Of a DNA stretch of 7,494 nucleotides, positions 1 through 5,235 are shown one piece after another (position 1 is the stretch's first letter; every line of letters starts with the position of its first letter). The notes under the pieces are model-generated. The model did no database searches. It had not been told where the DNA came from and was given only the letters and a program-made list of their open reading frames with translations. Source of the DNA: Candidatus Woesearchaeota archaeon (GTDB lineage: Archaea; Nanobdellota; Nanobdellia; Woesearchaeales; WJIZ01); contig JAGVXW010000044.1 in the NCBI GenBank assembly GCA_018303575.1, positions 1 through 7,494 of the forward strand. Reading direction: 5' to 3'. The translations under genes were made by a program, and so were the position numbers.

Positions 1-2
1 TA

Positions 3-1604
3 TATGGAACTCTTGCGCATTCCCCATCTTATCTCAGCCTGGATTACGCGGCCCCGCGCATCCTGTCCGCTTCTGCGGCTCCGGGTGTCCAGGGCTTCGG
101 AGAGTCTGTCCGGATCTCGGCCTCCACAGAGCATCTGAATCTTTCGGACTCAGGATTTATCGCTGTCGATGTCGTGTCTCCAGCTGCCATCAGAAGCAAC
201 CTCTCGGTCAACGGGACAGGGCAGTCCTGGAGCAGCTCTTTTTCGGGGTTCACGGTCGGCATCCACACCTATCAGATTCTCGTCGGAGATATGCTTGGCT
301 CGCATGACGCAAGCGAGGGCACGTTTGAAGTGAAGGCCCAGCTCAATCCCCAGCTTTCGGCGGCTGATCGATGCTACCCTGACGAGACTTTGCCTCTGGA
401 CTCGCGGCTCAGGAACGCTGGAGAAACGAACGCATCAGCGTATATCATCCTCAGTATCGAGCGCCTCAACGGCTCATCCTGGGTGCCCGAGGCCACGCTC
501 TCGAGCAGGTGGGAACGCGTCCTTGCAAACGCTTCTCTCAACCTCAGTTCCCGCTGGACACCTTGGTCCTGCGGCAACGCGTCTCGGGTGCCGGGCAGCT
601 ACCGCGCGGCGCTTCGCGCGACTGACGGCCAGGGCAGCGTGCTGGTGAATTCGGACGCAAGCCGGGTGGAGGCTTTTGACACGTTCGAGCTCGAGCGCAT
701 CCCTGCAATTCTCAACGTCTCGACCCCGAATGCCAGCCAGGCTTACGGCTTCGGCAAAGAGCTGGTCATAGAAGCGCTCTTCAACAAGCCGGTCATGGTT
801 ACAGGCAATCCCTCGATTTCCCTCAATGCTGGCAGGCAGGCCGTGTATGTGTCAGGATCGGGAACGTCGAAGCTCTCTTTCGCGTACACCGTTGGGAGCG
901 GGGCCAACGCCGCCCGCCTGGAATACACGAATTCCTCTGCCTTGTCTCTCAACAACGGCTCGATACTGGATGCGCACGGGAAAAACGCGCTTCTCAGGCT
1001 TCCGTCGCCTGGAGGAGCGGGATCCCTGGGCGCACGATCAGCCATCATCATTGACACCATGCCCCCAGAGCTGCAGTTTGCGCTCGACAGGGGGGAAGGA
1101 AGGAGCATGCTCCTCAAGCCAAAGGACAATCTTGACAGCTCTCCCACGATCTCGGTGAAGAACCTGACGCTCAAAAAGAAGGTCATGGTGAGGGTACATG
1201 TCGAGGATGACGCAGGAAACAGCAACGACTTCAACTATACCCAGGCGGCGCTCAAGGGATTCAGCTTTGCACCTGTAGGCAATGCGCTGAATTACAGCCA
1301 CACCGCGAAGGAGGATCTCGACTTGGACCTGCTCAGCGTCACGTATTTCAACGGCGAGCGGAATTCCACCTACGCGTATCAAAAGAATTCTCGGATCTTT
1401 TCCACCCCCATAAAGGCAGGGGTGACGCTGGAGAAAGACGCCCAGGCTTCCATCGTCAAGAAATCCAAGACCAGCTTTGTCTATGAGGAGGAAGACTATA
1501 CAGGCAAGAAAATGCGCACCGTGCGGACGGCCAAATATTCTTCCTATAAAACCCTTCTGCTCGCGACGCAAGGCCAGGGCTTCAACGCGACGGTCATTCC
1601 TTAG
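3..1604 (+). CDS. Large secreted/surface beta-sandwich repeat protein, 3' part (5' end outside window)
   Basis: The frame is open from the left edge to the TAG stop, giving 533 residues without a start; the GTG at 174 is internal, because the same protein style continues upstream of it. The first ~60 residues and the block at about 105-230 look like Ig-like or CARDB-like beta-sandwich domains (residues counted from position 3). A clearer module spans about 232-352. It runs from ILNVSTPNASQAYGFG through VTGNPSISLNAGRQAVYVSG and LSFAYTV to IIIDTMPPEL, the pattern of Ig-like repeats in very long bacterial and archaeal surface proteins. I count 17 N-x-S/T sequons, which fits an N-glycosylated extracellular archaeal protein. 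The last ~180 residues form another beta-rich region with charged stretches. There is no C-terminal membrane helix or obvious sorting signal, so any anchor must lie upstream or the protein is released. GC is high (68% in the sampled line 541-600). The exact role, S-layer or adhesin, cannot be told. Confidence 0.8.
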   Translation, partial: YGTLAHSPSYLSLDYAAPRILSASAAPGVQGFGESVRISASTEHLNLSDSGFIAVDVVSPAAIRSNLSVNGTGQSWSSSFSGFTVGIHTYQILVGDMLGSHDASEGTFEVKAQLNPQLSAADRCYPDETLPLDSRLRNAGETNASAYIILSIERLNGSSWVPEATLSSRWERVLANASLNLSSRWTPWSCGNASRVPGSYRAALRATDGQGSVLVNSDASRVEAFDTFELERIPAILNVSTPNASQAYGFGKELVIEALFNKPVMVTGNPSISLNAGRQAVYVSGSGTSKLSFAYTVGSGANAARLEYTNSSALSLNNGSILDAHGKNALLRLPSPGGAGSLGARSAIIIDTMPPELQFALDRGEGRSMLLKPKDNLDSSPTISVKNLTLKKKVMVRVHVEDDAGNSNDFNYTQAALKGFSFAPVGNALNYSHTAKEDLDLDLLSVTYFNGERNSTYAYQKNSRIFSTPIKAGVTLEKDAQASIVKKSKTSFVYEEEDYTGKKMRTVRTAKYSSYKTLLLATQGQGFNATVIP

Positions 1605-1627
1605 ATCCTATACCGGTTAGAAGATTT

Positions 1628-2266
1628 TTATATTGTCAGTCTCTTCAGAGCTCGGTACGCTACTATCAAATCTTGTTCCTTGACATAGATCATTAATTCA
1701 GGATCCCCGGTGATTATCTCAACAATATTCACCTTATTCATTGTCAATTCTGTGGTGGTATAAGAGATAATCCCCCTTATTTGAGGAGCGTTCTTTGGGA
1801 ACACCAAGTTCAGCTCGGATACCCCTTGGTACGTTTTTATGATATCCTTCTTCGTAAAAAGCTCTTTTACCTTGTTCACATTGTGTTCGTCAACGAACAC
1901 CTTAAACGACATAGACCCCTGAACAAACTTAAGCGTCTCATTTTTGTTAAAATCAACCACCTTCATTAATTTAATGACATTCCTCAGGACTTCCTCTGTC
2001 TTTTCAAGATACACCACCGCTATCTTGTCTTTTGTCGAGACATTAATCTCTTTGAGCGCCCTTAACGTTTCTTCGGGGACAGGTTCTACCTCAAATCTTC
2101 TCAGCGCCGTGACGAGAGCTTCGTATCTGTTGATGTCAAGCTGTTCTTTTTCAATGATGTACTTCGCCAAAGCCCTTCTATTTACGAGCCCCTTATTTCT
2201 CGCTCCTCTGATATCCGGGTTCTTCGTGAAGAAGTTCTGCAAGAGTAATGGTATGTTTTGGGTCAT
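1628..2266 (-). CDS. Probable ACT-domain regulator with N-terminal helical domain
   Basis: This 212-residue protein has three parts. Residues about 1-65 are helical and basic (RGARNKGLVNRRALAKYIIE) and could be a winged-helix or other DNA/RNA-binding unit. Residues about 79-144 form an alternating beta/alpha region. Residues about 149-212 (LNLVFPKNAPQIRGIISYTT, VNIVEIITGDPELMIYVKEQDLIVAYRAL) match the shape of an ACT domain, with a predicted helix, the NIVEI strand typical of aspartokinase-type ACT domains, and a closing LIVAYRAL helix. The middle region may be a second, weaker ACT. Archaea have HTH/ACT proteins predicted to sense amino acids and control their metabolism; that role is inferred here, with no ligand visible. 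The gene converges on the surface-protein gene with only 23 nt between stops. Its ATG lies about 29 nt from a TATA box, so the mRNA is probably leaderless. It is much more AT-rich than its neighbours (about 28-38% GC in two sampled lines), which may mean transfer or different selection. Confidence 0.72.
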   Translation of the reverse strand: MTQNIPLLLQNFFTKNPDIRGARNKGLVNRRALAKYIIEKEQLDINRYEALVTALRRFEVEPVPEETLRALKEINVSTKDKIAVVYLEKTEEVLRNVIKLMKVVDFNKNETLKFVQGSMSFKVFVDEHNVNKVKELFTKKDIIKTYQGVSELNLVFPKNAPQIRGIISYTTTELTMNKVNIVEIITGDPELMIYVKEQDLIVAYRALKRLTI

Positions 2267-2288
2267 TTTATCTTAAAAAGGGTCAAAT

Positions 2289-2300
2289 CTATATAAATTT
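2289..2300. promoter_or_regulatory. Divergent TATA region between the ACT gene and the four-cysteine gene
   Basis: The stretch CTATATAAATTT reads as a TATA box on either strand. On the minus strand, AAATTTATAT is centred about 29 nt before the ATG at 2266, fitting a leaderless transcript of the ACT gene. On the plus strand, CTATATAAAT would start transcription near 2318-2322 and give the four-cysteine gene a ~65-nt leader. A second plus-strand candidate, ATTTATG near 2304-2310, is weaker. The rest of the 2267-2383 gap is AT-rich sequence and the dyad listed next. Confidence 0.55.
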
Positions 2301-2347
2301 TTCCATTTATGTCCCAACCTACTTATTGAACCTCGCTTCCTCTTCTG

Positions 2348-2366
2348 TTAAGTCGCACGGACTTAA
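2348..2366. promoter_or_regulatory. Perfect 7-bp inverted repeat upstream of the four-cysteine gene
   Basis: TTAAGTC-GCACG-GACTTAA is a perfect 7-bp inverted repeat with a 5-nt spacer, ending 17 nt before the ATG at 2384. It lies downstream of the expected transcription start, so it could be a repressor operator (blocking elongation or initiation) or an RNA hairpin just before the ribosome binding region (AAGG near 2377-2380). The symmetry is seen directly; the function is inferred. Confidence 0.45.
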
Positions 2367-2383
2367 AACGCGGGGCAAGGAAG

Positions 2384-2635
2384 ATGAAACCAGAACAAAA
2401 AAACTTGGAAAAAAGAGCCGAAAAGGAATGCCCCTTTGTAGAAACCAAAACCAGTTTGCATTATGGTATCTATCTGTTGGCGGGAGATGATGAAACCTCT
2501 TACGAATGTAGCATAGATGGAGGGATTACAAGAGGGGGGAATCTCAGAACAAGCATCTCTGGCGGCGTAAGCACCCCCTGTACCATGAAATATGCAAAAA
2601 CTTGTCCTTTGTACATCGAGCATGTAAAGGGGTAA
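2384..2635 (+). CDS. Small four-cysteine protein paired with radical SAM gene
   Basis: This is an 83-residue protein with four cysteines at 16, 42, 66 and 74, in the contexts ECPF, YECSIDGG, PCTMKY and TCPLY. The first 15 residues are very charged and lysine/glutamate-rich. The centre (about 45-62) is rich in glycine and serine (SIDGGITRGGNLRTSISGG). There is no signal peptide or membrane segment. Four spaced cysteines with a closing CPLY motif suggest a small Zn- or Fe-S-binding protein, and similar small C...C...C...CP-Y proteins occur in archaea. The alternative is that it is the substrate or precursor peptide of the radical SAM enzyme 26 nt downstream: a charged leader followed by a Cys/Gly/Ser-rich core would suit a RiPP. 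The ATG has a weak purine-rich site (AAGGAAG) immediately upstream. I do not recognise a named family. That it is a real gene is supported by the promoter, the tight spacing and the non-random cysteine motifs. Confidence 0.62.
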   Translation: MKPEQKNLEKRAEKECPFVETKTSLHYGIYLLAGDDETSYECSIDGGITRGGNLRTSISGGVSTPCTMKYAKTCPLYIEHVKG

Positions 2636-2661
2636 CTCATTTTCGGACGAAGGGATTGACG

Positions 2662-3522
2662 ATGGCAAAGAAACGCGTTGTGGTGATGGTCAATGACAAG
2701 GATTCATGCAACATCAGCTGCGCTCATTGCTTCTTGCCATTCACAGGAAAAAGAAGCCCGCGGGAAACCCTTCAGCTTGTGGACAGATTACGCAATGACG
2801 GCTATGATGTGACAATCGCAGGCAGTGAGACCCTGATGGATCCGGGCTACCTCGCCGCTTATGAACGGGCAGGGCAGCGCTACCTCCTCACCAATGGCCT
2901 TCGCCTCAAACAGGATCCAGGATTATTTGATGCGTTGCAGCGGTACGGAATAACCGAACTCCGGATGAGCCTCCATTTCGGGATACAAGAAGCGCTGCAT
3001 AGCGTGCCTCAGAGGATTGTGGGGGATGTATGCAGGGACGCGAAGCCTAGAGGATTCAGGGTTCTGATAAGCACGACAATCACGCCAGAAAATTACCGGT
3101 TAGTGCCGGAGATGGCGGGCTATACTCGTGAAATCGGCGCAGACGGCATTAAATTCATCAAATATGTAAAATCCGGCAGCGCCCATACGGAGTCACGAAG
3201 AGCGCTCAGTGATGAAGAACGCCGGGAATTTTTTGAGCTCGTCGATCAAGCAAGGTCAAGATACGGGAAGGATGAACTTGAACTCCTCATTCATGGAAAT
3301 TTCGGCCCCAGACGGGGGACAAGAGGAGAGAGATTGGCGCAATGTAATGAGTACTGCCCCGCCGGAAGGTCTTTTTTCGCTATTGATCCCCAGAATAACG
3401 TGTATGGCTGTCCCTTCCTGATGGAGCAGCCCATTGGAAAACTTACTGAGGGGGGAATTGAAGTCACGCATAATCTCCATGGGGGCAAGAGAGGCTCATG
3501 CCTTACTGATTTTTTGTCTTAA
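2662..3522 (+). CDS. Radical SAM enzyme with SPASM/Twitch-like C-terminal cysteines
   Basis: From the ATG at 2662 the protein has 286 residues. The N-terminal CNISCAHC (C16, C20, C23) is the CX3CX2C motif that binds the 4Fe-4S cluster and S-adenosylmethionine. AGSETL (53-58) takes the place of the usual GGEP SAM-contact motif. The middle alternates strands and helices as in a radical SAM barrel (LTNGLRL, ELRMSLHFG, VLISTTITPENY, GADGIKFIKYV). The C-terminus carries C228, C232, C250 and C280 in CNEYCPAGRSFFAIDP and VYGCPFL, a short SPASM/Twitch-like auxiliary cluster site. Such enzymes often modify peptides or proteins, or mature cofactors. A start at 2602 would overlap the upstream gene and add 20 residues of unlike sequence; the ATG at 2662 has AGGG 7 nt upstream and begins just before the first strand. 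It follows the four-cysteine gene by 26 nt, probably as one operon. A T6 run (3510-3515) at the gene's end may help termination. The substrate is unknown. Confidence 0.85.
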   Translation: MAKKRVVVMVNDKDSCNISCAHCFLPFTGKRSPRETLQLVDRLRNDGYDVTIAGSETLMDPGYLAAYERAGQRYLLTNGLRLKQDPGLFDALQRYGITELRMSLHFGIQEALHSVPQRIVGDVCRDAKPRGFRVLISTTITPENYRLVPEMAGYTREIGADGIKFIKYVKSGSAHTESRRALSDEERREFFELVDQARSRYGKDELELLIHGNFGPRRGTRGERLAQCNEYCPAGRSFFAIDPQNNVYGCPFLMEQPIGKLTEGGIEVTHNLHGGKRGSCLTDFLS

Positions 3523-3617
3523 CCTCCCCCCCTCATTGCGGTTGTACTAGCAAAGCCAAGCCACCGACACCTTGTCTAAATCGCAACGTTTTTAAACTTC
3601 TCTCCGAATCCTTTGAT
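3523..3617. other. Intergenic gap before purP
   Basis: These 95 bases begin with a C-rich run and end with the purP promoter. A weak possible pairing between TGCGGTT and AATCGCA is too loose to call. No gene or RNA is seen here. Confidence 0.6.
3589..3596 (+). promoter_or_regulatory. TATA box of purP
   Basis: TTTTTAAA is centred about 25 nt before the ATG at 3618, the distance at which archaeal transcription starts at or next to the start codon. No Shine-Dalgarno sequence precedes the ATG, so the purP mRNA is probably leaderless. Confidence 0.65.
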
Positions 3618-4637
3618 ATGGTGCAAGAAAAGAAGTATAAGATCGCCACGATCGGCTCGCATTCTGCACTGCAAATTCTGAAAGGCGCGAAAGATGAGGG
3701 CTTCGAGACCATCTGCATCTGCCTGAAAGGAAGGGACGAGCCCTACCGGAACTTCAAGGTTGCGGACAAGATCTATGTCATCGACGATTACAAGGAGCTG
3801 TTCACGCTCCAGGACGAGCTCATCAAGGAGAACGCGATCATCGTGCCGCACGCTTCCTTCATCGCTTACATGGGTGTGAAGAAGACCGAGAGCATCAAGG
3901 TCGCGTATTTCGGGAACAAGAAAATCCTCGAGTGGGAGTCCAACCGGAACATCGAGCGCGACTGGCTCAGGAACGCCGGGCTGAAGGTGCCGAAGCTCTT
4001 TGATGATCCCAAGATGATCGACCGGCCTGTGATCACCAAGTTCCACGGGGCTGGAGGCGGGAAAGGCTACTTTATCGCGAAGAACTATGATGATTGGAAG
4101 GAGAAGATGAAGGCATACAAGGGCGAGCAAGATTATGTGATCCAGGAATATATCGTCGGGGTGCCGTGCTACATCCATTATTTCTACTCGCCGCTGACAG
4201 ATGAGATCGAGGTGCTGGGCTTTGACAAGCGCTACGAAAGCAATGTCGATAGTTTAGGCAGGATTTCGGCAAGAGATCAGATTGCGCTGCCGAAAATCGA
4301 CCCGAGCTATGTCATTGTGGGCAACATCCCGCTCGTGCTGCGTGAAAGCCTTTTGCCGCAAGTCTTCAAGATGGGGCGGGCAGTAGTTGAGGAGAGCAAG
4401 AAGCTCTGCCCGCCCGGTCTGTTCGGGCCCTTCTGCCTGGAATGCGTCATCACCCCCGACACTGAGATTGTCTGCTTCGAGATTTCCGCGAGGATTGTGG
4501 CCGGCACCAACCCGTATGTGAATGGTTCTCCTTATACTTGGCTGAAATACAATGAGCCCATGTCCACAGGCAGGAGGATTGCGAGGGAGATCAAATTGGC
4601 CATCCAGAAAGGGGAATTGAAGAAGGTTGTGCAATAG
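3618..4637 (+). CDS. purP: PurP, formate-dependent FAICAR synthetase (canonical copy)
   Basis: This 339-residue ATP-grasp enzyme joins formate to AICAR with ATP to make FAICAR (EC 6.3.4.23), the archaeal replacement for the folate-dependent transformylase step of IMP synthesis; it acts in the cytosol. The length is close to known PurP (about 360). Family signs in order: IATIGSHSAL (9-18) and the CLKGR strand end (35-39) in the N-terminal nucleotide-like fold; DRPVITKFHGAGGGKGYF (135-152), the ATP-grasp lysine and glycine-rich loop; VIQEYIVG (174-181) with PCYIHYFYSPL; GPFCLE (270-275); and FEISARIVAGTN with GSPYTW (287-308). E275 and E288 are at the positions expected to hold metal-ATP. PurP is known to form multimers. 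The gene has its own promoter and a T-tract terminator, so it is probably monocistronic. GC is about 58% in a sampled line. A diverged paralog lies 0.6 kb downstream. Confidence 0.93.
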   Translation: MVQEKKYKIATIGSHSALQILKGAKDEGFETICICLKGRDEPYRNFKVADKIYVIDDYKELFTLQDELIKENAIIVPHASFIAYMGVKKTESIKVAYFGNKKILEWESNRNIERDWLRNAGLKVPKLFDDPKMIDRPVITKFHGAGGGKGYFIAKNYDDWKEKMKAYKGEQDYVIQEYIVGVPCYIHYFYSPLTDEIEVLGFDKRYESNVDSLGRISARDQIALPKIDPSYVIVGNIPLVLRESLLPQVFKMGRAVVEESKKLCPPGLFGPFCLECVITPDTEIVCFEISARIVAGTNPYVNGSPYTWLKYNEPMSTGRRIAREIKLAIQKGELKKVVQ

Positions 4638-4641
4638 CCTC

Positions 4642-4648
4642 TTTTTTT
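4642..4648 (+). terminator. T-tract terminator after purP
   Basis: A run of seven T begins 5 nt after the purP stop. Archaeal RNA polymerase terminates at such runs without a hairpin. The next gene's TATA box starts 8 nt later, so the run separates two transcription units. Confidence 0.6.
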
Positions 4649-4655
4649 CGAAATC

Positions 4656-4663
4656 TTTATATA
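4656..4663 (+). promoter_or_regulatory. TATA box of the toxin-antitoxin pair
   Basis: TTTATATA preceded by GAAATC is centred 26-27 nt before the antitoxin ATG, which predicts a leaderless mRNA. The core AATCTTTATATA is identical to that of the downstream purP paralog. Confidence 0.75.
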
Positions 4664-4693
4664 CCATAGCCTACTATAGCCAACTATGGCAAC
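4664..4693. promoter_or_regulatory. Three 10-bp repeats over the antitoxin start: probable autoregulatory operator
   Basis: CCATAGCCTA, CTATAGCCAA and CTATGGCAAC lie end to end, one helical turn apart, directly after the TATA box and across the start codon. The 6-bp cores CCATAG, CTATAG and CTATGG are also symmetric around the central CTATAG. Ribbon-helix-helix antitoxins bind short repeats of this kind next to their own promoter and repress it, alone or with the toxin. The arrangement is seen; the role is inferred. Confidence 0.5.
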
Positions 4694-4904
4694 CACAATC
4701 CAGATTAGCCCGAAACTCCAGAAGGAACTTTCCAGACGGAAACTCTTTGATAGAGAAACGTATGAGGAAGTCATCTGGGGGATTCTTGAAGACACGATGG
4801 AGCTAAGTGAAGAGACGAAACGGGATATCGCCCAAGCCAAGGAAGACATCCGCGAAGGCCGCACCATCCCCTTCGAACAAATCAAGAGGGAGTTTGGGTT
4901 ATAG
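4686..4904 (+). CDS. relB: RelB-type antitoxin, ribbon-helix-helix
   Basis: This 72-residue protein has the pattern of a ribbon-helix-helix dimer: a short strand (TTIQIS, 3-8), helix 1 (PKLQKELSRRK), a turn (LFDRET) and helix 2 (YEEVIWGILEDTME). It is followed by a charged helical tail (about 40-72, ending PFEQIKREFGL), the usual region that wraps the toxin. It should neutralise the downstream toxin and repress the operon through the repeats over its own start. The TAG stop touches the toxin ATG, so the two are translationally coupled. The family call rests on the fold pattern, size and partner; the symbol is generic because archaeal antitoxins of this sort carry many names. Confidence 0.78.
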   Translation: MATTIQISPKLQKELSRRKLFDRETYEEVIWGILEDTMELSEETKRDIAQAKEDIREGRTIPFEQIKREFGL

Positions 4905-5153
4905 ATGTATTCTCTCGAATTCACGGAGACAGCGCAAAAGCAGTTCGCCAAACTTGAGCGGCTAGTCCAGGAACGTATCACCCGCGTCCTCGAAAGGATT
5001 TGCACTCGGCCACAATCCTATCTTGTACGGCTAGTGGGGGAGCCTCTTTATAAGTTACGGGTCGGCGATTATAGACTGATCATTTCGATGGATGAAGGGA
5101 GACTGATTCTTCTCGTGATTAAAGTCGGACACAGAAAAAATGTCTACAATTAA
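4905..5153 (+). CDS. relE: RelE/ParE-superfamily toxin (probable mRNA interferase)
   Basis: These 82 residues match the RelE fold: strand 1 with YSLEFTETAQKQFAKL (2-17), two helices, then LYKLRVGDYRLIISMD (48-63) and LLVIKVGHRKNVY (69-81). The hallmark basic residues R52 and R57 and the terminal H76-R77 and Y81 are present, as in active archaeal RelE toxins that cut mRNA in the ribosome A site. Nothing suggests inactivation: length and both ends are intact. The start directly abuts the antitoxin stop, so translation is probably by coupling. A ParE-like gyrase target cannot be fully excluded from sequence, but the HRKNVY ending favours RelE. Confidence 0.85.
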   Translation: MYSLEFTETAQKQFAKLERLVQERITRVLERICTRPQSYLVRLVGEPLYKLRVGDYRLIISMDEGRLILLVIKVGHRKNVYN

Positions 5154-5186
5154 TTTTCAATATTGAAAATTTTCTATATAGAAAAT
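5153..5186. promoter_or_regulatory. Two tandem perfect 18-bp palindromes upstream of the purP paralog
   Basis: ATTTTCAATATTGAAAAT (5153-5170) and ATTTTCTATATAGAAAAT (5169-5186) are each perfect 9+9 palindromes. They share two bases and differ only at two symmetric positions, giving the consensus ATTTTCNATATNGAAAAT repeated at a 16-bp step. The block starts in the toxin stop codon and ends 19 bp before the TATA box of the purP paralog. The position just upstream of a TATA/BRE suggests a pair of dimer-binding sites for a regulator of that gene. It is unlikely to be a terminator, since there is no loop and no T tract follows. Confidence 0.6.
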
Positions 5187-5205
5187 AATTCAGCGTTCAG
5201 CAATC

Positions 5206-5213
5206 TTTATATA
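5206..5213 (+). promoter_or_regulatory. TATA box of the purP paralog
   Basis: TTTATATA with AATC in front is centred 26-27 nt before the ATG at 5236, again predicting a leaderless mRNA. Spacing and core sequence are the same as at the toxin-antitoxin promoter. Confidence 0.75.
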
Positions 5214-5235
5214 AGCTTCCTCGCCTACTGCCGCC

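Noticed and set aside
743..1571. Long minus-strand open frames opposite the surface-protein gene (743-1234 and 1038-1571) and a plus frame at 826-1158
   Set aside because: They lie inside a clear beta-sandwich coding frame, have no promoter, and show no recognisable domain. High GC makes long shadow frames common.
2602..2661. Earlier start of the radical SAM gene at 2602
   Set aside because: It would overlap the end of the four-cysteine gene and add residues unlike a radical SAM N-terminus; the ATG at 2662 has a better site upstream.
3537..3586. Possible stem TGCGGTT/AATCGCA in the gap before purP as a small RNA
   Set aside because: Only about 7 pairs including a G-U, with a loop of over 30 nt; no support for an RNA gene.
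3576..4178. 200-codon minus-strand open frame opposite purP
   Set aside because: It is fully antisense to a canonical enzyme gene. Its Leu/Val/Asp-rich composition is what the antisense of this GC-rich coding sequence gives.
5153..5186. Palindromes as a hairpin terminator of the toxin gene
   Set aside because: The palindromes leave no loop, no T tract follows, and archaeal termination does not need hairpins.
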